From CAYSCW01 sp964429795 (lineage in GTDB: Bacteria > Acidobacteriota > Aminicenantia > Aminicenantales > Aminicenantaceae): 64,000 nt of DNA. The notes under the pieces were generated by a model that saw only the letters and a program-made list of their open reading frames with translations, did no database searches and had not been told where the DNA came from. The position numbers and the translations under genes are program-made. The DNA lies in NCBI GenBank assembly GCA_964429795.1, contig CAYSCW010000001.1:62001-126000 (forward strand), given 5' to 3'. Positions 33,162-40,420 of the stretch are shown piece after piece; position 1 is the first letter of the stretch; every line of letters starts with the position of its first letter.

Positions 33162-33520
33162 TCCTTTTCTCCTTCCAGCTCTTCGATCCTTTTTTCTATA
33201 GAAGCCATTTCTTCCTTAAGTTGCTGGGCTTCTGCCTTAAGAAAATTGAGTTCCTGCTCGGGAGTCAATTCTGTGGCTCCCCAAGGATCATAAGGGGTGG
33301 CAAATCCAGGTTGAGGGAAGCCGGGCTCAGGGGAGAAGGGAATCTGGCCCATCTGCCAAGCGTAATTCATCTGAGGATTGGGCCATGTGCCGTGGAGTAA
33401 GTATTGTGCAGCAGGGCCAAGCCCCATAGGGCTTCTTCCCAGCCATCCTGGAGAAAAGCCGAACCTCATCCAACCTGGAAGACCGGTCATATGGTACATC
33501 CATCTGTATCTGTTTCTCAT
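33158..33520 (-). CDS. Aromatic/Gly/Pro-rich protein with coiled-coil tail (DUF5320-like)
   Basis: A 120-residue protein. The first 80 residues are rich in Trp, Tyr, Met, Gly and Pro (RNRYRWMYHMTGLPGWMRFG, LGPAAQYLLHGTWPNP) with no transmembrane helix or signal peptide. Residues about 86-119 form the same coiled coil as its neighbours (EQELNFLKAEAQQLKEEMAS then IEKRIEELEGEKE). It resembles proteins labelled DUF5320 near NifX and Mrp genes, with no known function. It is translationally coupled on both sides by 4-base overlaps. Oligomerisation via the tail with the NifX fusion protein is an inference. Confidence 0.72.
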   Translation of the reverse strand: MRNRYRWMYHMTGLPGWMRFGFSPGWLGRSPMGLGPAAQYLLHGTWPNPQMNYAWQMGQIPFSPEPGFPQPGFATPYDPWGATELTPEQELNFLKAEAQQLKEEMASIEKRIEELEGEKE

Positions 33521-33747
33521 TTTGTCTCCTTCGATTGTTTTTTTAACTCTTCCAGCCTTTTTTTGATCTGAGCAAGTTGGTCTTCGAGTACACTCGCCTG
33601 GTCTTCAAGAAAGGCTTTTTCCTCTTCCTTGGTGAAAAACCAGGGAGTGACAGGATAGGCAAAAGGCCAATGAGGAGACCAACCTCTCATCCAATAGGCC
33701 ATATAGGGCCATGCGTACCATCCTGCTGGACCCATTTCAAAAGGCAT
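33517..33747 (-). CDS. Short aromatic-rich protein with the same coiled-coil tail (DUF5320-like)
   Basis: A 76-residue protein starting at the ATG at 33747, which has the strong site AAAGGAGGTG upstream; an in-frame extension to 33876 would overlap the next gene and adds an unlikely hydrophobic leader. The N-terminal 38 residues are aromatic-rich (WYAWPYMAYWMRGWSPHWPF). The C-terminal half is the coiled coil, EEEKAFLEDQASVLEDQLAQ then IKKRLEELKKQ, homologous in pattern to the two downstream genes. Function unknown. Confidence 0.7.
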   Translation of the reverse strand: MPFEMGPAGWYAWPYMAYWMRGWSPHWPFAYPVTPWFFTKEEEKAFLEDQASVLEDQLAQIKKRLEELKKQSKETK

Positions 33748-33784
33748 GTCCTTCACCTCCTTTCTAGAGGATTTTGAATATTCC

Positions 33785-34132
33785 TTATTTTTTCTGGCTT
33801 TGCTGGGCTGATCCTGGGAAAGGATATCCGCCTGATGGGTAAGGATAACCATAGCTATAAGGAAAAGGATAATCAAAGGGAGCTGCGAAGGGATGGCTGT
33901 AGGGACTCATCGGAGGATAAGGATATCCCCCAAAGCCGAATCCTCCCCGGCGCCATCCGCGACCTCTGCCGAATCCTCTTCCAAAACCTCTCCCCATCCC
34001 GAATCCAGGGCCGAATCCAAAGCCAGGGCCTGGATTCATGAATCCGGGATAAGGATATCCTGCGCAATAGCCCATGCCTCGGCCGGTCATGGGCCCAAAT
34101 CCCCATGGTCCTGTTCTGTCACCTCTTGGCAT
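33785..34132 (-). CDS. Gly/Pro/Tyr/Phe-rich low-complexity protein with MPRGDRTGP opening (DUF5320-like)
   Basis: A 115-residue protein. It opens MPRGDRTGPWGFGPMTGRGM with YCAG following, the typical start of small proteins recalled as DUF5320 beside NifX genes. The body is FG/RG-rich (GPGFGMGRGFGRGFGRGRGW) and then PY-rich (YSYGYPYPSGGYPF). It lacks the coiled-coil tail. The composition resembles phase-separating or metal-coordinating low-complexity proteins, but that is speculation. The start is fixed by GGAGGTGAAGA at 34133-34143. It is the first structural gene downstream of the Fur regulator, 30 bases away. Confidence 0.72.
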   Translation of the reverse strand: MPRGDRTGPWGFGPMTGRGMGYCAGYPYPGFMNPGPGFGFGPGFGMGRGFGRGFGRGRGWRRGGFGFGGYPYPPMSPYSHPFAAPFDYPFPYSYGYPYPSGGYPFPGSAQQSQKK

Positions 34133-34162
34133 ATTCTTCACCTCCATTGTTTCGTTTTTTGT

Positions 34163-34615
34163 TTATTTGCATTTTTCGCACAATCCGTAGAATTCGATAT
34201 TGTGGTCTTGAACGCTAAAATTGTATTTTTGAGCCAAGGTCCTCTCCGTGTTTTTAACCAATTTCAGCTCTTCATCCATAAAGTCGCTGTAATCGATGAT
34301 CCTCCCGCATTTTGTGCAGATCAGATGATGATGATGGTCTTTTTTCTCATCTGACTTTAGCTCATACCTGCTCTGACCCTCTCCGATATCCAATTTGTTG
34401 ATCAACCTGGCCCTGGCCAGGAGATCCAGGGTGCGGTAGATGGTTGTCAATCCGATTCCTGGATAGACGCTGTGCAGGGTTGCATAGATTTCCTTAGCAC
34501 TCAAATGTTTCGAAGTCCGGCTCAAGAGATTGAGGAGAGCTTCTCGAGGGACTGTCCAACGGGACACATGTCCCCGAAAATGATGTCTCCATTTATAAGG
34601 ACCTGGCATGATCAC
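34163..34615 (-). CDS. Fur-family metal- or redox-responsive repressor
   Basis: A 150-residue regulator with a winged-helix N-domain (about 1-85, including VPREALLNLLSRTSKHLSAK and GLTTIYRTLDLLARARL). The dimerisation domain has two zinc-type Cys pairs, CTKCGRII and CEKC at the C-terminus, and the His-rich KKDHHHHLICTKCG. Residue patterns do not decide between Fur, PerR and Zur. It is the first gene of the long leftward NifX/Mrp cluster and lies beside a palindromic operator, so it probably controls itself and the cluster in response to iron, zinc or peroxide. Confidence 0.88.
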   Translation of the reverse strand: MIMPGPYKWRHHFRGHVSRWTVPREALLNLLSRTSKHLSAKEIYATLHSVYPGIGLTTIYRTLDLLARARLINKLDIGEGQSRYELKSDEKKDHHHHLICTKCGRIIDYSDFMDEELKLVKNTERTLAQKYNFSVQDHNIEFYGLCEKCK

Positions 34616-34624
34616 TTTCCTTAA

Positions 34625-34652
34625 TGATAATGAAAACCATTTTCAATAATAA
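34625..34652. promoter_or_regulatory. Putative Fur-type operator
   Basis: TGAAAACCATTTTCA (34631-34645) is a perfect 6-3-6 palindrome, within a longer AT-rich dyad TGATAATGAAAACCATTTTC continuing AATAATAAT. This resembles Fur boxes built on GATAATGATAATCATTATC. It lies 10-30 bases upstream of the Fur-family gene and in the shared region before the divergent queF. Confidence 0.65.
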
Positions 34653-34794
34653 TATAGGTGATCTCTTCCGAGATGTCAAGAGATAATTTATATCCATGGC
34701 TTTTTCATATTGAGCCTGCAGAGATGGCGGTTAGAAAATATCTTTTCATTCTTGCCTTTTCTTTATATACTGATAGAAAAGACGGAGGAATGGA

Positions 34795-35208
34795 ATGGTC
34801 CGGATGGGAAAGAAGGAGGCAGAAGCCGGTTTGAAGGAGAAGCTCCCTTCTATCGAGACCTTTCCCAATCAATTTCAAGATTATGAGATCAGGATAGAGA
34901 TACCAGAGTTCACCTCTGTCTGTCCCAAAACTGGACTTCCCGACTTTGGAGCCATCTCCATTCAATATGTCCCCCATAAACACTGTCTGGAGCTTAAATC
35001 GTTAAAAATGTATATCCTGGCTTACAGGAATATGGGGATCTTTTACGAGAATGCCGTTAACCATATTCTCGACGATATCGTTGCTGCCTGTCGTCCTGTT
35101 TGGGCCACGGTCAGAGGGGAATTCAACCCAAGAGGGGGGATGAAATCCGTGGTTGAGGCCCGCTTTCCTCGTTCTCAAAAAGGACCCACTCCAACCAAGA
35201 GAAGATAA
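34795..35208 (+). CDS. queF: NADPH-dependent preQ0 reductase QueF
   Basis: A 137-residue enzyme of the short (type I) QueF class that reduces the nitrile of preQ0 to preQ1 in queuosine synthesis. The catalytic cysteine lies in FTSVCPKTGLPDFG, the aspartate just after it, and the family block LELKSLKMYILAYRNMGIFYEN with HILDDIV follows. The start has GGAGG at 34784-34788. It is divergent from the Fur gene. The upstream genes of the pathway (queC, queD, queE) are 3-5 kb away on the other strand. No preQ1 riboswitch was recognised in the 180-base leader region. Confidence 0.93.
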   Translation: MVRMGKKEAEAGLKEKLPSIETFPNQFQDYEIRIEIPEFTSVCPKTGLPDFGAISIQYVPHKHCLELKSLKMYILAYRNMGIFYENAVNHILDDIVAACRPVWATVRGEFNPRGGMKSVVEARFPRSQKGPTPTKRR

Positions 35209-35299
35209 TCTCCTTCTCTGTTTCTTCTTTTTTGAGCTCTATCTATTCTTTTTCCCTTTTATTCAACTCGCTTATTCACTATAATTCTTTGTTCGCAAG

Positions 35300-36217
35300 A
35301 TGGAAAAAAGAGAAAAATTCGGTGCTTCAGATTTCTTGATGTTTTTAGCTGTGCTTTTCTGGGCGGTAAACTTTTCCTTTATCAAGATAGCACTCAAGGA
35401 GTTATCTCCCTTAAGCTTTAATGGCATTCGCCTCTTTTTTGCCTCTCTGATTCTTATTCTGGCGCTTCTTTTCAGCCGGGAAGGCTTCTCTGTGAAGCCA
35501 TCGGATTTTTGGAGACTTTTCCTATTGGGTCTTGTCGGAAACACCATCTTCCAGATGCTGTTTATCCATGGGTTGAACTGGACAACTGCCTCCAAAACTT
35601 CCATTGTCATGGCCCTGACGCCCGTTTTTGTGGCGCTGCTGAGCTCCCTTTTAAAACAGGAAAAGATCCATTGGGTTGCCTGGATGGGACTCATCATCTC
35701 TTTTGTCGGTTTCTACCTTGTCATCACCAAAGAACATGGTCAGTTCCAATTAACATGGCAGTTTATAAGAGGGGATTTGATGATTTTCTTGGGCAACCTC
35801 TGCTGGGCTATCTATACTGTTTTTTCAAGACCCCTTTTAAGCAGAATGTCTCCCTTAAAGTTGACCGCTATAACCATGGCCATCGGGGCTCTCTTTTATC
35901 TTCCTTTCTCCATCCCTGATATGATAAGCCTTCGCTATGCAGATGTTTCTCTAAAAGCCTGGGGTTCTTTGGCCTACTCCTGCCTTTTTGCCTTGGTGAT
36001 CAGCTATTTGATCTGGTATATTTCTGTAAAGAGGGTGGGGAATACTAAGACCGCCATCTACAGCAATCTGACACCTGTTTTCACGGTGATTTTTGCTTAC
36101 CTTTTCATTTCAGAGACCATAACCCTCTTTCAAGCGGCGGGAGTTTTGATCATCTTCGTGGGCGTCTATTTCACTCGCGCAGGATACCGTCATTTTACCA
36201 AGAACCAGACAATCTAA
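35300..36217 (+). CDS. EamA-family (DMT) transporter
   Basis: A 305-residue membrane protein with ten predicted segments in two homologous halves of five, as in the drug/metabolite transporter superfamily. AVNFSFIKIALKELSPLSFN and the second-half counterpart GNLCWAIYTVFSRPLLSRMS are visible. It could export amino acids or metabolites; the substrate is not inferable. It appears monocistronic, followed by repeat copy C. Confidence 0.88.
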   Translation: MEKREKFGASDFLMFLAVLFWAVNFSFIKIALKELSPLSFNGIRLFFASLILILALLFSREGFSVKPSDFWRLFLLGLVGNTIFQMLFIHGLNWTTASKTSIVMALTPVFVALLSSLLKQEKIHWVAWMGLIISFVGFYLVITKEHGQFQLTWQFIRGDLMIFLGNLCWAIYTVFSRPLLSRMSPLKLTAITMAIGALFYLPFSIPDMISLRYADVSLKAWGSLAYSCLFALVISYLIWYISVKRVGNTKTAIYSNLTPVFTVIFAYLFISETITLFQAAGVLIIFVGVYFTRAGYRHFTKNQTI

Positions 36218-36244
36218 CATTTCATTGACAGGATATCGAGGAAG

Positions 36245-36375
36245 AATCTCCATTTCCGTGATAGCTAATAAAAGCGCCGGTTCCTGTCCATCCTCGCCAA
36301 AGACCTTCCCGCCCTCCATCATAGGCTTTGGATGGACAAGAACCGCCGCCTATTGCCTTTACAGGATGCTATCGG
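36245..36375. repeat. Dispersed palindromic (MITE-like) repeat, copy C
   Basis: Left end TCTCCATTTCCGTGAT (36247-36262) is followed by AGCTAATAAAAGCG. The left arm is CGGTTCCTGTCCATCC (36278-36293), the middle CCTCCATCATAGGCTTT, and the right arm GGATGGACAAGAACCG (36330-36345), pairing at 15 of 16 positions. It ends near GGATGCTATC. It shares orientation with copies D and E and occupies the gap between the EamA and UbiA genes. Confidence 0.82.
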
Positions 36376-36429
36376 ATGTTGACAAAGGGTTGATTTCCGA
36401 AGAAAAAGAAGATATAAAATTATTCAATC

Positions 36430-37311
36430 GTGAGTATCATGGTTAATGTCATCCAATCCATGCGTCCTCAGCAGTGGATAAAGAATTTATTTATCTTTGC
36501 TGCGCTTATCTTTTCTCAAAACATCCTGAATCTGCCCCTTCTTTTGAAGACCGGGGTAGCCTTTGTTGCTTTTTGCATTCTTTCCAGTTCGCTGTATATC
36601 CTTAATGATTTGCGAGATTTGGAAGAAGACAGGCATCATCCATTGAAATCCAGAAGGCCAATTGCTTCAGGTCGTCTGAAAAAGTCCACAGCCATCGCAG
36701 CTTTGGTTATGCTCGGTCTTCTTGGCTTTCTGATGTCCTTCATTTTAAATCTCAATTTCTTCATTGCCGCGTTTATCTATTATCTCCTTCAAGTTGCTTA
36801 CTCAGTCCGACTCAAGCGTGTGGTCATCCTGGATGTCTTCATCATCGCTGCGGGCTTTCTCATCCGGGTAGTAGCTGGAGGCTTGGTTATTGAAGTGGAA
36901 ATTTCCCATTGGCTTCTGATCTGTACTGCCCTTCTTGCCCTTTTCCTGTCCATGAGTAAGAGGCGTCATGAGCTCTGTCTGTTGGAGGAGAGAGCAATCA
37001 ACCATCGCTCCATTCTCAGAGAATATAATCCTTATCTTCTCGATCAGATGATTGGAGTGGTGACTGCTTCCACTGTAGTCGCTTATTCGCTCTACACTGT
37101 TTCTGAGGAAACGGTGGCCAAATTTGGGACCTCAAATCTGATTATCACGGTTCCCTTCGTCCTTTATGGAATCTTTCGCTATCTTTACCTAATTCATCAG
37201 CGTGCAAAGGGAGGAAGCCCGGAGATCCTGATCATCAGGGACAAGCCTCTTCTGATCGATATTTTTCTCTGGATTGTTTCCGTTATTTTGATACTCTACG
37301 TAAGAAGATAA
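36430..37311 (+). CDS. UbiA-family prenyltransferase, decaprenyl-phosphate phosphoribosyltransferase-like
   Basis: A 293-residue membrane enzyme with about nine helices. MRPQQWIKNLFIFAALIF at the start and the prenyl-diphosphate motif NDLRDLEEDRHHPLKSRRPI (NDxxDxxxD) near residue 58 are clear. The second motif region, LDVFIIAAGFLIRVVAGG, is typical of the branch that includes decaprenyl-phosphate 5-phosphoribosyltransferase. A lipid-linked sugar intermediate for cell envelope glycans is the expected product, by homology only. The start is GTG at 36430; an in-frame ATG at 36439 is an alternative. It is followed 4 bases later by a DUF362 gene. Confidence 0.85.
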   Translation: MSIMVNVIQSMRPQQWIKNLFIFAALIFSQNILNLPLLLKTGVAFVAFCILSSSLYILNDLRDLEEDRHHPLKSRRPIASGRLKKSTAIAALVMLGLLGFLMSFILNLNFFIAAFIYYLLQVAYSVRLKRVVILDVFIIAAGFLIRVVAGGLVIEVEISHWLLICTALLALFLSMSKRRHELCLLEERAINHRSILREYNPYLLDQMIGVVTASTVVAYSLYTVSEETVAKFGTSNLIITVPFVLYGIFRYLYLIHQRAKGGSPEILIIRDKPLLIDIFLWIVSVILILYVRR

Positions 37312-37315
37312 GACC

Positions 37316-38392
37316 ATGACCAAGCCAAAAGTTGCCGTATTGAGAACAACTCCTCGAACCATACTCGGGGATTATGCACGCCTGATGCATCTTGCAGAAT
37401 ACGAAAATTTCGTCTCCAAAGACAGACAGACCTTGATCAAGCTAAACCTCTCCTGGACAAAATATTTTCCCTCCTGCTCCAGCCAACCCTGGCAATTGGA
37501 GGGAGTCCTTCGAACCCTTTTTCAGGATGGATATGAAAGGGACAAATTAATTCCCGTGGAAAACAAGACCGTAGTCACAGATCCGGAAAAAGGGGCTAAG
37601 AACAACAAATGGACAGCTGTTTTGGAGGATTTTGGATTGCCATTCGTTCCTCTTCCTGATGTGGAGTGGATCAAGCATGAGTTCAAAGGTTCGCTGCTCA
37701 AATTGGATCAGATTTTTCCAGAAGGCATTGAGATTCCTAAGATGTTCATCGGAAAAAATATTATTCATCTTCCCACGGTTAAGACCCATGGTCATTCTAC
37801 TACCACAGGAGCGGTTAAGAACGCCTTTGGCGGATTGCTCAAAGAAGTCCGTCACTTTGCCCATCAGTATATCCATGAAGTGCTGGTGGATCTTATGATC
37901 ATACAGAAGGAGCTTCATCCAGGAATATTCTGTGTCATGGATGGGACTGTCTGTGGAGATGGGGCTGGCCCCCGGACCATGGAACCCAAGATCAAGAATG
38001 TCATTCTGGCCAGCGGGGATTCGGTGGCCATTGATTCTATCTCAGCCCAGATTATGGGTTTTGACCCCATGTCTATTCCCTATATCCGTCTGGCCCATGA
38101 GATGGGCTTGGGAGTTGGTGATCCCGCAGAGATTGAGGTCATCGGCGAAGATATATCCGGAATGAATTTCCGGTTTGAAGCAAAGAAGAGCTTTGTCATC
38201 TGGGGTGATCAGATAATAAGAAAAGGATTCCTCCGCCGTTTTGAAAAGCTTCTGCTGCGCTCGCCTCTATTCTTTTGGGCGCCTTTAGCCAGCAATATCT
38301 ATCATGATTTCCTCTGGTATCCCACTCTCGGACGTAAAAAAATCAGGAAGTTCATGAAGACTGACTGGGGAGAGTTGTGGAAGAAATATTGA
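37316..38392 (+). CDS. DUF362-domain protein
   Basis: A 358-residue protein with the DUF362 layout. VLRTTPRTILGDYARLMHLA is at the start, NLSWTKYFPSCSSQPWQLEG follows, and HLPTVKTHGHSTTTGAVKNA is the central conserved block. VMDGTVCGDGAGPRTMEPK and SVAIDSISAQIMGFDPMSIP come towards the end. DUF362 proteins are common in anaerobes; some are fused to ferredoxin domains, but this one has none. No enzymatic function is established. It directly follows the prenyltransferase gene, so a joint envelope role is possible. Confidence 0.8.
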   Translation: MTKPKVAVLRTTPRTILGDYARLMHLAEYENFVSKDRQTLIKLNLSWTKYFPSCSSQPWQLEGVLRTLFQDGYERDKLIPVENKTVVTDPEKGAKNNKWTAVLEDFGLPFVPLPDVEWIKHEFKGSLLKLDQIFPEGIEIPKMFIGKNIIHLPTVKTHGHSTTTGAVKNAFGGLLKEVRHFAHQYIHEVLVDLMIIQKELHPGIFCVMDGTVCGDGAGPRTMEPKIKNVILASGDSVAIDSISAQIMGFDPMSIPYIRLAHEMGLGVGDPAEIEVIGEDISGMNFRFEAKKSFVIWGDQIIRKGFLRRFEKLLLRSPLFFWAPLASNIYHDFLWYPTLGRKKIRKFMKTDWGELWKKY

Positions 38393-38409
38393 GGCGAGTA
38401 AAATCAGGC

Positions 38410-39039
38410 TTAACGAAAACCAAATATTTTGTGTAACTGAACAGACAATCTGATATTTGTGAAGCCCGCCCGTAATCCCTCCTTCAGAAGTGTCATCGCC
38501 TGCATCATACTCCATTTCCTGTTGGATTGGGGTTGGAGCAGAAGGGGGATATGATCAGGAAATTCTTCTCGCAGCCTGCGGACGATTTGGAAGGGCAATC
38601 CTTTGGTGACCACAAGTTTCACTTCTTGGGCTTTATTCTTGTATTCCGGCCTGAAGAAGTATTCTTCAGGTTTGGGTGATATAGAGTACCAATCTACGGG
38701 GAAGGGGCGGTAGATGGTGGCGTTCGTTTCCACCTGCACCTTAAATTTTTCGTCTCTCAGCTTCCGGACGAGCTTCTCTATATCTTGTAACAGAGGTTCT
38801 CCGCCAGTGAGACAGACCCATCTGGCTGGAAAACGGATAGCTGTTCTTCCTATTCTGCCGAGCAACTGCTCAGTGGTGTAATCATTCCCCCCCTTCCAGG
38901 CGTATTTTGTGTCACAAAAGGCACAGTGCAGATTGCATCCAGTGAATCGTACAAAAAGGGTGGGTTCCCCTTGTCTGAGGCCTTCTCCCTGGATGGAAGG
39001 GAAAATTTCAGTGATCTTCAGAATATGTGGCTGAGGCAT
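38410..39039 (-). CDS. queE: 7-carboxy-7-deazaguanine synthase (radical SAM)
   Basis: A 209-residue radical SAM enzyme that contracts 6-carboxytetrahydropterin to CDG. The cluster motif is CNLHCAFCDTKYAW (CxxxCxxC, about residues 34-41), with IFPSIQGEGLRQGEPTLFVR before it and CLTGGEPLLQDIEKLVRKL after it. ISPKPEEYFF is also family-typical. The start lies inside the end of queD (32-base overlap), so translation is coupled. It is the last gene of queC-queD-queE. Confidence 0.93.
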   Translation of the reverse strand: MPQPHILKITEIFPSIQGEGLRQGEPTLFVRFTGCNLHCAFCDTKYAWKGGNDYTTEQLLGRIGRTAIRFPARWVCLTGGEPLLQDIEKLVRKLRDEKFKVQVETNATIYRPFPVDWYSISPKPEEYFFRPEYKNKAQEVKLVVTKGLPFQIVRRLREEFPDHIPLLLQPQSNRKWSMMQAMTLLKEGLRAGFTNIRLSVQLHKIFGFR

Positions 39040-39355
39040 CCTCTGATTCCCAGACAGTGACTCCTTTAACCGGAAAGTATTTCTTTAGTTCCTGAAAGAA
39101 ATGACGGGAGAGGTTTTCAGCAGAGGGATTGAAATCGTAGACATCGTTGAGAAAAGAGTGATCTGGCAAGATTCGAGAGAGTTTCTTCTTGATTTTAGTA
39201 AAATCAATGCTGATTCCCGTCTGGTCAAGCTGGTGTGCCTCCACTTGGACCTCGACGTAAAAGGTATGGCCGTGGACTTTTTCACATTTTCCCTTATAGT
39301 CTTTCAAGAAATGGGCGGCCTGAAATTTGTCTTTGACTCTTAAAATCCAGCTCAT
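39008..39355 (-). CDS. queD: 6-carboxytetrahydropterin synthase
   Basis: A 115-residue T-fold enzyme that converts dihydroneopterin triphosphate to 6-carboxytetrahydropterin. Zinc-ligand histidines are in FQAAHFL and KVHGHTFYVEV, the catalytic cysteine in GKCEKVHGH, and HSFLNDVYDFNPSAENLSRH is typical. I use the ATG at 39355 (MSWILRVKD, AAGGAAAGAT upstream), which overlaps the end of queC by 4 bases. The longer frame would overlap queC by about 100 bases. Confidence 0.92.
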   Translation of the reverse strand: MSWILRVKDKFQAAHFLKDYKGKCEKVHGHTFYVEVQVEAHQLDQTGISIDFTKIKKKLSRILPDHSFLNDVYDFNPSAENLSRHFFQELKKYFPVKGVTVWESEDASATYSEDH

Positions 39356-40047
39356 ATCTTTCCTTCTTCCTTTAATCTTTGTACCAAAGGATCCACCACT
39401 CCCGCTTCTTGAAAGGCCTTCTGGCGTAGCAAACATGAAGAGCATTTCTGGCAAGGAATCTCTTCTCCCTGATAGCAGGAGACTGAAAAAGAAAAGTCTG
39501 CTCCCCGCTCAAGGCCTTTTCTTATGATCTCTGATTTCTTCAAGTTTATGAAAGGGGAAAGTATACGGAATTTGTTCCGGTCGAGTGAGGCTTTGGTTCC
39601 TGTGTTTATGGCCTTTTCCATGGCATCTACGAATTTGCTTCGGGTATCGGGATAGTCTGGTGAATCGATGACGTTGAAGCCACAGATGATTTCCTTTACT
39701 CCTTCAACTTCTGCCCAGGCAGCAGCAAGGGAAAGAAAGATCCCGTTGCGGAAGGGTACATAGGTTGGGGGAGGTCTGTCCTTGATCTCCTCGATACTCT
39801 TGTATTTGGGAAGAGGGATATGGCTGTCGGTCAGAGCGGATCCTCCAATCTGATTAAGGTTCACATTCAGGATTTTATGGAAGAGACCAAGTTTTTGAGT
39901 GAGTTTTTTCGCCATGTCTATTTCTATCTTGTGGCGTTGGCCATAATCAAAGGTTAGCGCTAAGACCTTATCATAGGAGTTTAGTGCCCAATACAGGGCT
40001 GCTGTGGAATCCAACCCTCCTGAAAAAAGGACAATGCTTTTTTTCAT
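39352..40047 (-). CDS. queC: 7-cyano-7-deazaguanine (preQ0) synthase
   Basis: A 231-residue ATP-dependent enzyme that converts CDG to preQ0. It begins with the PP-loop motif SIVLFSGGLDSTAALYWAL, has LTFDYGQRHKIEI, and ends with the zinc-binding cysteines SCYQGEEIPCQKCSSCLLR. I choose the ATG at 40047 because it places the PP-loop at the normal N-terminal position; in-frame codons to 40119 add 24 residues without family resemblance. It is the first gene of the queCDE transcript. Confidence 0.92.
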   Translation of the reverse strand: MKKSIVLFSGGLDSTAALYWALNSYDKVLALTFDYGQRHKIEIDMAKKLTQKLGLFHKILNVNLNQIGGSALTDSHIPLPKYKSIEEIKDRPPPTYVPFRNGIFLSLAAAWAEVEGVKEIICGFNVIDSPDYPDTRSKFVDAMEKAINTGTKASLDRNKFRILSPFINLKKSEIIRKGLERGADFSFSVSCYQGEEIPCQKCSSCLLRQKAFQEAGVVDPLVQRLKEEGKI

Positions 40048-40135
40048 GGTGATTGTGCTCTGCCTGATGATAAAAGATAAGAATCTATTTTTCAAGCTGT
40101 GGTTGAACACCTTAATCAAATGAAGGAAGCGGCGC

Positions 40136-40290
40136 CATTTCCGTGATAGCTAATAAAAGCGTCGGTTCCCCTCCACTCTCGCCAAAATCCTCCCATCCTC
40201 CACTATAGGCTTTGGATGGAGAGGAACCGCCGCCTTACTACCTCACTGGATGAAACATCTTCACTCATTAAGGAAAGGAAGATGCTTTCT
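40136..40290. repeat. Dispersed palindromic (MITE-like) repeat, copy D
   Basis: CATTTCCGTGATAGCTAATA opens the copy and AAAGCGT follows. The left arm is CGGTTCCCCTCCACTC (40163-40178), the middle CCTCCACTATAGGCTTT, and the right arm GGATGGAGAGGAACCG (40214-40229). Then come CCTTACTACCTCACTGGATG and a degenerate right end CTTCACTCATTAAGGAAAGG with AAGATGCT. It lies in the 370-base gap between divergent queC and the 40421 gene. The remainder of that gap (40291-40420) contains nothing recognised. Confidence 0.82.
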
Positions 40291-40420
40291 GAAATGGATA
40301 AAGACTTTACTTTGACACTGAAATTATGCCATGCTATAAAATCAAAAGAACTGCCTTCAAACTCAACAAAAGGCATTCTGAGAAGTTGTAAACTATTAAA
40401 TACAAAATAAGAATTGAGAA

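Noticed and set aside
34660..34794. Possible preQ1 riboswitch upstream of queF
   Set aside because: No aptamer pattern (short hairpin followed by the A-rich tail with CTA-type pairing) was recognisable; only ordinary AT-rich leader sequence and a ribosome binding site.
40216..40410. Open frame of 64 codons beginning in repeat copy D
   Set aside because: It starts inside the repeat arm and runs through non-coding sequence with no ribosome binding site and no protein-like composition.
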